DNA of 13,639 bases. Source: an uncultured Clostridia bacterium (lineage in GTDB: Bacteria; Bacillota; Clostridia; Oscillospirales; Ruminococcaceae). The notes under the pieces are model-generated. The model saw only the letters and a list, made by a program, of their open reading frames with translations. It did no database searches and was not told the DNA's origin. Shown in pieces: positions 7,165 to 13,639 of this stretch (position 1 is the first letter of the stretch; each line of letters begins with the position of its first letter). The position numbers and the translations under genes are program-made. Location of the stretch: assembly GCA_947175655.1 (NCBI GenBank), contig CAMWNQ010000030.1, positions 1 to 13,639 on the forward strand, in the 5' to 3' direction.

Positions 7165-9795
7165 TTATTTGGATGCTGATTTAACTATAAACTTTCTGAT
7201 TAAGTCAACCGGAACAATGAGGATTGCCATAACGATTACAAAAATCCATTCTTTAACATTAAGACCGAAGCAACTGAGAATTACTCCGCCACAGTAGGTC
7301 ATAATTATCTGTACAATTGTAATTGCACCCATTACTTTGAGGAATCCCTGATTTTTTCCGAGGTTGTCAAAAAGATTTATTTTTTCTGTTCTTGCATTAA
7401 ATGCGTTGAATACAGAAGTAAGAATAAAGAATGCGAAATATCCGGTCAGGAGATATTTATTGCCGTCATCAGGTCTGAAAAAGTCTTTTGCAAAAGTAGT
7501 TAGTATAAATATAAGGCTCATTGCAAAAGTCCAGACCGCACCAACAATAATTTCACTCCACATAGTTTTACTTACAATATGCTCATCACGGCGTTTAGGT
7601 TTATCATTCATATATCTCTGAAGAGCAGGTTCTCCGCCGAATGCAAGGGCTGCAAGGGTATCCATAACGAGGTTTACCCAGAGAATCTGAGTGATTGAAA
7701 GTGGATTTGCAATGCCAAGGAGCGGTGAAATAAATGATATGAGAACCGCTGCAACGTTTATAGTAAGCTGAAATACAATAAACTTTCTGATACTATTGAA
7801 TATTGTACGTCCATAAAGTATAGCTTTTTCAATTGAATTGAAGTTATCATCAAGTATAACGATTTCACTTGCTTCTTTTGCAACCTCAGTACCTCCACCC
7901 ATTGCAAAGCCTACGTCTGCACGTTTAAGAGCAGGGGAGTCATTAACGCCGTCACCTGTCATACCTACAACAAGATTAAGTTCCTGTGCAACACGTACAA
8001 ATCGGCTCTTATCAGTCGGAAGTGCACGGGCTACGACACGGATATCAGGAAGTTTCTTTTTAAGTTCATCATCTGAAAGTTTTGCAAGTTCATCAGAAGT
8101 GAGAACAATTTCATTTTGATTTCTGAGAAGTCCCGCTTCCTTTGCAATAGCCATAGCAGTTTCTCTTCTGTCACCAGTAATCATTATAACCTGAATGCCA
8201 GCTTTCTGAACCTGTGCAATAGCTTCAATGGATTCTGGTCTTACTTCGTCACGTATGCCAACAATACCTACAAAAGTCCAGTCACCTTCTGGAAGTGCAT
8301 CATCTGATATAGCAGAATCGCATTCAGCGAGTGCGAGAACTCTTATTGCACGTCCAGCCATTTCATCTATTTTAGCAGATATTACAGCCTGTCCCTGAGT
8401 GAATGGCATTTTTTTGCCGTTTTCGTCATAATAGAATTTACATTTGCTTATAATTTTTTCTGGAGCACCCTTAATGAGTGAGAGTTTGTAATCTCCGTCA
8501 ACAGTTGATGCTGAATATTTATTTGTACTGTTGAATGGGATACTGTCTTTTACAGAAACATTCAAATCTACTGATTTTCCTTTTAAGAAACCAAGTAATG
8601 CTCTTTCAGTCGCATTACCGCCGACAACTTTATCACCACTCAATACAGCACTTGTATTATGCTTGACGCTCATATAAAGAAGTTTATTGAGTTCACCTTT
8701 TACTTCATCAAATGACTTTGAAGATTTACCGCTTCCGTCAACAAATTCAACTACTTCGAGCTGACCTTTTGTGATAGTACCGGTTTTATCACTGAAAAGA
8801 ATATTTATACTTCCGGCAGTTTCAATACCTGATATTTTTCTTACAAGTACATTTTCTTTAAGCATTTTGCCCATATTTTGTGCAGAAACAATAGCAATCA
8901 TAAGAGGAAGTCCTTCCGGAACAGCCATAACTATAATAATTACGGCAAGCATTATAGCCTGAACAAGGTCGTTAACAGGAGTCATCCAGTTTGAGAAATA
9001 TTCAGCAACAGGTAAATCACCTAAGAATATTCTCTGAATCATAAATGCTACTGCTATTGCAATACCACCAATATATCCGAAAGTGCTTATCTGATTTGCA
9101 AGCTTTCCGAGTTTGAGCTTGAGAGGAGTTTCACGGTCATCATCAATCTGAAGTTCCTTTGCAATCTGTCCGTATACTGATTTATCGCCTACTGTGGTTA
9201 CTCTCATAACAGAGTTGCCGGAACATACTACAGAACCTCTGAATACTTTATATTTATTGAGAAAGTCCATAGCTTCATCAGTATCCTGATAATTATCTGG
9301 TATAACGATTTTTTCTGCTTCTTTTGATTCACCGTTGAGTACAGATTGGTCAACCTGAATATGTCCGTCAATTATAACGCCATCAGCCGGAACTTTATCA
9401 CCAGACTGAAGAAGAACACAGTCACCCACAACTATAGTATCAATCGGAATTTCTACAATTTCACCGTTTCTGTAAACCTTGCATTTAATCTGTGATGCTT
9501 CTTCTTGAAGTTTCTGGAAGGCATTTTCATTTCTGTATTCTGAAAATGTTGATACAAGTGTTGCAAGAAGTACAGCAAGTGCTATTCCGACAGATTCATA
9601 CCATTCTGTCTGCCCTAAAAATGCAAATATAACATTGATAATAAGAGCAACACATAAGATTTTAATCATAGGGTCTCCGAAATTGCCTTTAAGCTTTTCC
9701 CAGAAACCCTCAGATTGCTTTTCAGTCATACGGTTATCGCCGTATTTTTCTTTTGACTCACGAACTTGTTCATCATTCAAGCCTTGAATTTTCAT
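7165..9795 (-). CDS. Ca2+-transporting P-type ATPase (PMCA-like, P2B)
   Basis: An 876-aa inner-membrane pump that should export Ca2+ using ATP. The usual P-type order is present. A cation-ATPase N-terminal domain (about 1-40) is followed by membrane segments around 43-60 and 67-84, then the actuator loop with LNGES at 153-157. Two more helices, near 237-257 and 275-304, include VPEGLP (292-297), the Ca2+ motif of helix 4. The phosphorylated Asp is D336 in SDKTGT. KGAPE (442-446) marks the nucleotide domain, and TGD (540-542) and GDGVNDSPA (614-622) the hinge. Helices follow from about 670 to the end. WVNLVMDTLAALAFGGEP (706-722) in helix 6 is typical of plasma-membrane-type pumps. There is no calmodulin-binding tail. 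ATG 9795 has AAAGGA upstream. Its place between the kinase and terD suggests Ca2+ handling is part of the response. Mn2+ or another metal cannot be excluded. Confidence 0.93.
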   Translation of the reverse strand: MKIQGLNDEQVRESKEKYGDNRMTEKQSEGFWEKLKGNFGDPMIKILCVALIINVIFAFLGQTEWYESVGIALAVLLATLVSTFSEYRNENAFQKLQEEASQIKCKVYRNGEIVEIPIDTIVVGDCVLLQSGDKVPADGVIIDGHIQVDQSVLNGESKEAEKIVIPDNYQDTDEAMDFLNKYKVFRGSVVCSGNSVMRVTTVGDKSVYGQIAKELQIDDDRETPLKLKLGKLANQISTFGYIGGIAIAVAFMIQRIFLGDLPVAEYFSNWMTPVNDLVQAIMLAVIIIVMAVPEGLPLMIAIVSAQNMGKMLKENVLVRKISGIETAGSINILFSDKTGTITKGQLEVVEFVDGSGKSSKSFDEVKGELNKLLYMSVKHNTSAVLSGDKVVGGNATERALLGFLKGKSVDLNVSVKDSIPFNSTNKYSASTVDGDYKLSLIKGAPEKIISKCKFYYDENGKKMPFTQGQAVISAKIDEMAGRAIRVLALAECDSAISDDALPEGDWTFVGIVGIRDEVRPESIEAIAQVQKAGIQVIMITGDRRETAMAIAKEAGLLRNQNEIVLTSDELAKLSDDELKKKLPDIRVVARALPTDKSRFVRVAQELNLVVGMTGDGVNDSPALKRADVGFAMGGGTEVAKEASEIVILDDNFNSIEKAILYGRTIFNSIRKFIVFQLTINVAAVLISFISPLLGIANPLSITQILWVNLVMDTLAALAFGGEPALQRYMNDKPKRRDEHIVSKTMWSEIIVGAVWTFAMSLIFILTTFAKDFFRPDDGNKYLLTGYFAFFILTSVFNAFNARTEKINLFDNLGKNQGFLKVMGAITIVQIIMTYCGGVILSCFGLNVKEWIFVIVMAILIVPVDLIRKFIVKSASK

Positions 9796-9827
9796 AATTT
9801 AATCCTTTCAATTACTAAAATAGTTAA

Positions 9828-11303
9828 TTATTTTCCTGCCGTAACAGAAATAAGGAAACCATTTTCTTCACTTGATGCTCGGAAAACAGCACCATCACTT
9901 AATGATACAGCATGTCTGGCCGGCACAAGATTTCCGCTTGGAGAAGTCATACCCTTAACACAATAATTTACAAGAATCCATTGTCCCTGATATTTGCAGG
10001 TATATGCCTGTAAATCACGGTCTGCTTTCTCGTCCGGAAAGACATCGGAAAATATATGCCATTTAAAAAGAGGCATATTATCATAAACATCTATAACTCC
10101 GCAGTCAATCCACTGTCCGCATTTTCCTCTGAGCTGTTTTTTCAGATGAAGTCTGATAATATCATCTTTTTTAACACTGTGTTCACAGAAAGGACAGACA
10201 GCTTTGTTAGTATCGTGGAGTATGAACCATTCGGCAAGACAGTTTGGATTTTCACATTTATGAAGTAAATCCCACGTTTTTACCAGACCTTTTTCCCATT
10301 CCATAGCAGTTGGTCTTTCGCTTGGATTATGAAGTCCGTCTACAAAAGCTCTTATAAATAAATTTTCAAGGTACGGCCCTAAGTCTTTTATAGTAACGCC
10401 GAGTTCTTTCGGACGGTTGCTTGTATCATAGGGATTTTCTATAAATGTTGCTTTTGACCCTAATGCGAGGAAATCATCTTCTTCAGCTGATTCAGAAGAA
10501 TATATCTTTGGGCCAATAAGAGGATGTCTTAAAAGCAGATACTCATATATAAGTACTGACATAGCGTGCAGGTCAGTATAGGTGCTTGGAGTTTTACGAT
10601 TTTCATCGTCAGCTGACATTCGCATAGATTCAAGAACTTCAGGAGCAATATATCCTCTTGTTCCTGCGACTTCTGGCGGAAATATTCCAGGTACTACAAG
10701 GGAATCGATGTCGATTACCACACAATCTCCTGAACTTGGGTCAATCAATACATTATTGCACGACAAATCAGAATGAGCAAGTCCAGCCTGATGAAGTCTT
10801 CTTATTGACCTTGCAAGCGATATTGACATCTGTAGCATTGAACGGAAATTCCCACATTCTTTTTCTGAAAGATATTTTCTGTTTTTTGAAGTAAACCAAT
10901 TACTTTTTTTATCTTTTCCGTTTAAGTCTATAAACTCAGAAGAATCTTTGTCAAAAAAGAAATTTTCAGGATATGCCGGACATACAATGCCGAATTCCGG
11001 ATATTTTACAATAGCAGTCGGCCAGCAGAATTTTTTAAGGAAATAACTTGCTGATTCTTTTGTATTGCCGTTTGCACCTCCGTCTTGTTCAGAAAGAGTG
11101 GGATTGTATTTTCCTATTATGCGTTCTATGCGTTTTTTTACATTTGGATTGTTTGCCGTATCGGGGTCGTTGAAGAACTGAATAACATAGGACTTGTCAG
11201 GAGAAAAGTATGTGTACTTCATACCGCCTTTAGGAGGATTATCAGTTATCACATACTGTAACTTAGTACCATTTTCAAGAATGGCTTCTGCTATTTTATC
11301 CAT
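9828..11303 (-). CDS. Divergent Ser/Thr protein kinase with C-terminal zinc ribbon (TerY-triad kinase)
   Basis: A soluble 491-aa kinase of the Ter phosphorylation triad. The N-lobe, about 1-110, has a glycine-loop-like PPKGGMKY (23-30). In the following strand (SYVIQFF, 38-44) the position expected for the ATP-binding Lys appears to be Q42. The catalytic loop is HSDLSCNNVLI (177-187), with D179 and N184. The DFG motif is replaced by DID (198-200), while GTRGYIAPEVL (214-224) is a normal activation-segment end and the late Arg is in ERPT (329-332). A zinc ribbon follows, with C350, C355, C370 and C373 (ENPNC, CPFC). The tail, about 390-491, is beta-rich and ends with ARHAVSLSDG, possibly an FHA-like or Ter-specific domain. 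ATG 11303 has a perfect AGGAGG and lies three bases after the phosphatase stop, so the two should be made together. Confidence 0.88.
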   Translation of the reverse strand: MDKIAEAILENGTKLQYVITDNPPKGGMKYTYFSPDKSYVIQFFNDPDTANNPNVKKRIERIIGKYNPTLSEQDGGANGNTKESASYFLKKFCWPTAIVKYPEFGIVCPAYPENFFFDKDSSEFIDLNGKDKKSNWFTSKNRKYLSEKECGNFRSMLQMSISLARSIRRLHQAGLAHSDLSCNNVLIDPSSGDCVVIDIDSLVVPGIFPPEVAGTRGYIAPEVLESMRMSADDENRKTPSTYTDLHAMSVLIYEYLLLRHPLIGPKIYSSESAEEDDFLALGSKATFIENPYDTSNRPKELGVTIKDLGPYLENLFIRAFVDGLHNPSERPTAMEWEKGLVKTWDLLHKCENPNCLAEWFILHDTNKAVCPFCEHSVKKDDIIRLHLKKQLRGKCGQWIDCGVIDVYDNMPLFKWHIFSDVFPDEKADRDLQAYTCKYQGQWILVNYCVKGMTSPSGNLVPARHAVSLSDGAVFRASSEENGFLISVTAGK

Positions 11304-11306
11304 TTA

Positions 11307-12806
11307 TTATTCCTCCTGAAATCTTACGATTACAAGAGTTCTGTCATCAAATGAACCTCTTTCAACGTAGTTATCCAGCCAGACTTCAAGTTTATTATTG
11401 CCATAATCAGTCTGGTTTAATTCATTAGCTTTTTTATTTACAATCGAAAGCAAACTTCTATATTTTGATAAAAAATCAAGTGAAATTCCCAGTTCAGAAC
11501 ATATTCTGTTCACATAATTGAGATAGATTACTTTTTTATCCTTTACAGAAGGATATCCCACAGGTTCAGGGATATTTCCATTGAATTCACAGATAATATC
11601 TTCCATATCATTTTTGGGAACATTATCTTTTATAATACCATTTGCTATCAGGTCAAAATAAAGTCTGAGCATTTCAGTCTGATTTGGGCAGTAGTCATCA
11701 GCTATGCCATCAGTCATTATGAGAATAGAATCTACTGTACTTTTTGAAATTTTGGTACGGTTTTGAAGATTTGCCAGATTTTTCATTTTTGGAGAAGTAA
11801 TGAAATCCGTTTCACCGGCAAAATCTCCGCTATCCGGCACACCCATAAGCTTTACAGCATTTTTTTCCTTATTTATAATTGCAATCATACCGTCACCTAT
11901 CTGACAGCTTATTACAATGCATTCTCCAGTAAATTCATCAATAGGAATTATAATTGCAGTAAGAAGAGTTGCAGAAAAATCAGTCAGTCGGAGTTCACGT
12001 TTCAGAAAGTCCGGATATTCATCAATAGTACAATGCGATTTAAAGGTGTTTTCCACAGCTTCACATGCATTTATAACTGACTGTTGGATTATGCCTGATA
12101 AAATCCCGCATACGCCTAAAAATTCCGGATTATCAACCGATAAAAAGAGTTTTTCTAAAATTTCTGGATTACCCTTGAAATTTTTCTCCAAAAGATTTAT
12201 CATAGAAGATGTGGCATTTATACAAGCAGTTTTCGCACCAATTCTTGAAAATGCTTTTGAGCCTGCACCATCAGAAACAGCAATACATAAAATTTTATCA
12301 TATTGAGCTGTTTCAAACCAGTCGTCACAGTTAGTACCTTCGTGCTTATGTTTTTTGCCTCTGGTTCGTGATGCATTAACCTGAAAAGGAAATATATTTT
12401 TCTGATAACTGATATATTCAGGATAAGGGGAAGGCTCATTTTCTGGAACGGGCTTGTACTGCCAGATATTTGCAGTATATTCAGTAACTTCATCACTGCT
12501 GATAAATTTCTTTGATACTTTTTCAGATTCAGGAGCATCAGTGTTTTCTTCTGGAGTATTAATATCCGGATTTGATATATTATTATTTTGAATATGTTTC
12601 TTTATATAATCATCAGTATCCTGTCTCATTTTTTTAATGAAGTCATTGTCCTGATTATCAGAAACTTTCTCCATTTCTATATTTCCGGAATTTTCAGAAT
12701 TATTGTTGGTATTGATATTAGTATATTTATCAATATTCTTGTTGATGTTTTCCTGCATTTCGTCTATAATTTTTTTAGTTGACTTTAATTCATTGTTTTC
12801 GGTCAT
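11307..12806 (-). CDS. PP2C-family protein phosphatase with disordered N-terminal extension
   Basis: A 499-aa predicted metal-dependent Ser/Thr phosphatase, the expected antagonist of the adjacent kinase. Residues about 1-110 are rich in Asn, Asp, Glu and Lys and look disordered or weakly helical. The PP2C domain spans about 140-499. Metal and phosphate residues are visible in EGTNCDDWF (156-164; D161/D162), VSDGAGS (177-183; D179), QIGDGM (302-307; D305), MTDGIADDY (364-372; D366) and SFDDRT (485-490; D487/D488). The domain is longer than a minimal PP2C, with an insert around 395-475. It lacks membrane segments. ATG 12806 has an AAAGGAG site lying across the end of the vWA gene, 15 bases away. 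Phosphatase, kinase and vWA protein form the conserved TerY-associated triad. The target phosphoproteins are not known but may include the TerD proteins or the vWA protein. Confidence 0.92.
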   Translation of the reverse strand: MTENNELKSTKKIIDEMQENINKNIDKYTNINTNNNSENSGNIEMEKVSDNQDNDFIKKMRQDTDDYIKKHIQNNNISNPDINTPEENTDAPESEKVSKKFISSDEVTEYTANIWQYKPVPENEPSPYPEYISYQKNIFPFQVNASRTRGKKHKHEGTNCDDWFETAQYDKILCIAVSDGAGSKAFSRIGAKTACINATSSMINLLEKNFKGNPEILEKLFLSVDNPEFLGVCGILSGIIQQSVINACEAVENTFKSHCTIDEYPDFLKRELRLTDFSATLLTAIIIPIDEFTGECIVISCQIGDGMIAIINKEKNAVKLMGVPDSGDFAGETDFITSPKMKNLANLQNRTKISKSTVDSILIMTDGIADDYCPNQTEMLRLYFDLIANGIIKDNVPKNDMEDIICEFNGNIPEPVGYPSVKDKKVIYLNYVNRICSELGISLDFLSKYRSLLSIVNKKANELNQTDYGNNKLEVWLDNYVERGSFDDRTLVIVRFQEE

Positions 12807-12821
12807 TGCTTGCTCCTTTCA

Positions 12822-13469
12822 TTAAGGAACTATAACAAATCCTTGAGGAGGCGGAGGAAGCTCAATAGCACCACCTGGTTTTTCATCAAGTTTGCTTGAA
12901 GATGTCTTAATTGAACTTGATACCCAAGCAAAGAATTTTGCCAAATCTCCAGAAGAGAGATTGTTCATCATTAGAACATTATTTGTAATTTTCTTTAAAT
13001 ATTCTGTCTTTGCATTTGAGCCTGCTGCACATGCAATGATGTTTGCAGTATGAATATTTTTAAGTTCTTCACAGGCTTTATTGAAAGTTTCAATATCTGT
13101 AGGAGCACCATCAGTAAGAATATACACGATAGGTTTCCAGTCGCCTTTTTGTTCTGATGTTGATTTTCTTACTTCAGTATTGATGCAGTCCATAAGAACC
13201 TTTAATGCACCACCTAAAGCAGTTGCACCGCTTGCCTGTATAGTAGGTTCTTTGATTAGCATAAGTTCAGTGAGTGGCGAAATCTGACGGGCAGAGCTGT
13301 CAAAAGTAATTATTGATATATAGGCGGTTTCAAGAGCCTGAGGGTCGCCTTTAAGTTCTGATAAAAGAGCTTTTATACCTTGTCTGACAGCTTCTATAGG
13401 TTCTCCCATCATTGAACCTGAACAGTCCAGCAACAGATAAACTGGCAGTCTTCTTGTAAAATCGGACAT
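12822..13469 (-). CDS. terY: von Willebrand A domain protein, TerY-like
   Basis: A 215-aa soluble vWA protein, close to the usual TerY length, and the first gene of the operon. The metal-ion-dependent adhesion site is complete: DCSGS (D15, S17, S19) after the first strand YLLL, T83 in SGATALGG, and D120 in ILTDGAPTD. The domain fills about 8-188. A short linker and a Pro-rich tail, ELPPPPQGFVIVP, follow and may dock a partner. No signal peptide is seen, so it is intracellular. TerY-type vWA proteins are thought to act as metal-dependent assembly or sensing subunits with the phosphatase and kinase encoded next. ATG 13469 has AAAGGTG about eight bases upstream. About 95 bases of leader separate it from the predicted promoter. 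Confidence 0.93.
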   Translation of the reverse strand: MSDFTRRLPVYLLLDCSGSMMGEPIEAVRQGIKALLSELKGDPQALETAYISIITFDSSARQISPLTELMLIKEPTIQASGATALGGALKVLMDCINTEVRKSTSEQKGDWKPIVYILTDGAPTDIETFNKACEELKNIHTANIIACAAGSNAKTEYLKKITNNVLMMNNLSSGDLAKFFAWVSSSIKTSSSKLDEKPGGAIELPPPPQGFVIVP

Positions 13470-13491
13470 TAAAAATCACCTTTCTTTCATT

Positions 13492-13514
13492 TATAGATAC
13501 ATTCTGTATATATA
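13492..13514. repeat. Imperfect inverted repeat in the operon leader
   Basis: Ten-base arms, TATAGATACA at 13492-13501 and TGTATATATA at 13505-13514, match at 9 of 10 positions around a 3-base centre, TTC. The inner ATACA-TTC-TGTAT part is perfect. It lies between the predicted transcription start and the vWA start codon. The arms are very AT-rich, so chance is a real alternative. If functional, it could be a repressor site. A three-base loop makes an RNA hairpin less attractive. Confidence 0.35.
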
Positions 13515-13572
13515 GAAAAATAACATGAAAAACAAGTGCAATTCTCACAAATATACGACAATGTTTATGGCC

Positions 13573-13601
13573 ATTATATCATATCATTGACAAAAAGTCA
13601 A
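13573..13601 (-). promoter_or_regulatory. Predicted sigma-70/sigma-A promoter of the Ter operon
   Basis: On the minus strand TTGACT (13596-13601) is followed by a 17-base spacer and a perfect TATAAT (13573-13578). The spacer end carries the extended -10 TG (TGATATAAT). Transcription should start near 13566, leaving about 97 bases of leader. The -35 box lies in the perfect inverted repeat TTGAC-N5-GTCAA (13587-13601), and the palindrome ATGGCCAT (13567-13574) sits at the -10/start region. Either could be an operator. No alternative-sigma pattern was needed to explain it. Confidence 0.82.
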
Positions 13602-13639
13602 GAGATTTACTAAGAATTGTAATTAGTATTGTATAATTT

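Larger units (their letters stand above)
109..13566 (-). other. Eleven-gene Ter operon (predicted transcription unit)
   Basis: All eleven genes share one strand. The widest gaps are 81 bases (ATPase to terD) and 80 bases (terD to the TerA-like gene), each containing a hairpin. The other gaps are 3 to 32 bases, and one pair overlaps by 14. The only strong promoter seen lies upstream of the first gene. The order is signalling triad, Ca2+ pump, three TerD-type proteins, then four biosynthetic enzymes. No terminator was identified after the last gene. Confidence 0.78.

Noticed and set aside
11917..12306. Plus-strand open frame of 129 codons opposite the phosphatase gene.
   Set aside because: It lies fully antisense to conserved PP2C motifs, has no ribosome site and no recognisable protein pattern.
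13351..13548. Minus-strand frame of 65 codons overlapping the start of the vWA gene.
   Set aside because: It is out of frame with the well-supported vWA protein and spans the untranslated leader. It shows no domain and is a shadow frame.
13587..13639. Possible divergent plus-strand promoter: TTGACA at 13587-13592 and TATAAT at 13632-13637.
   Set aside because: The boxes are 39 bases apart, too far for one promoter. The TTGACA is explained as the other arm of the inverted repeat over the minus-strand -35.
1..13639. Mobile element, CRISPR array, tRNA or phage remnants.
   Set aside because: No transposase or integrase motifs, regularly spaced repeats, tRNA-like cloverleaf or attachment duplications were seen in reading the gaps, which are short.

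Overview
This AT-rich window (about one third G+C by eye) is almost entirely one minus-strand operon. Eleven genes are packed head to tail between about 13469 and 109. The low G+C, the AAAGGAG-type ribosome sites, the Asn-rich linkers and the gene content suggest a Bacillota (Firmicutes) genome, probably a gut- or rumen-type Clostridium/Ruminococcus relative. No rRNA or marker gene confirms this.

The locus is a tellurium-resistance-type (Ter) stress-response operon. In transcription order it has three blocks. (1) The signalling block holds a TerY-like von Willebrand A protein (12822-13469), a PP2C-family phosphatase with a long disordered N-terminus (11307-12806), and a divergent protein kinase with a C-terminal zinc ribbon (9828-11303). 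This is the phosphorylation triad described for Ter systems. (2) The metal block holds a plasma-membrane-type Ca2+ P-type ATPase (7165-9795), a canonical TerD (6490-7083), a tandem double-TerD/TerA-like protein (5216-6409), and a TerD domain fused to a beta-helix-like N-terminus (4045-5211). (3) The biosynthetic block holds a CitE-like C-C lyase (3056-4021), a phosphoribosyltransferase with a TRSP domain (1939-3069), a second PRTase-like/StiP protein with a Pelota-like C-terminus (880-1935), and a HAD phosphatase (109-852). Comparative genomics (Anantharaman, Iyer and Aravind, 2012) proposed that such enzymes make a nucleoside-like metabolite. No product is known to me.

The operon probably starts at a near-consensus extended -10 promoter at 13573-13601, whose -35 box lies inside a short inverted repeat. 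A strong intrinsic-terminator hairpin follows terD (6429-6461), and a second hairpin lies in the terD leader (7102-7132). TerD is therefore likely made in excess, with the downstream genes depending on read-through.

A working model, which is inference, is that the triad controls a Ca2+-linked state of the TerD proteins and the Ca2+ pump, while the last four genes make a small molecule used in the same response. TerC, TerB, TelA and an ATP-grasp enzyme, common partners in related loci, are absent from the window. At the left edge a convergent plus-strand reading frame (1-126) probably marks the end of the neighbouring gene and of the operon. I found no tRNA, rRNA, CRISPR array, insertion sequence or phage gene.
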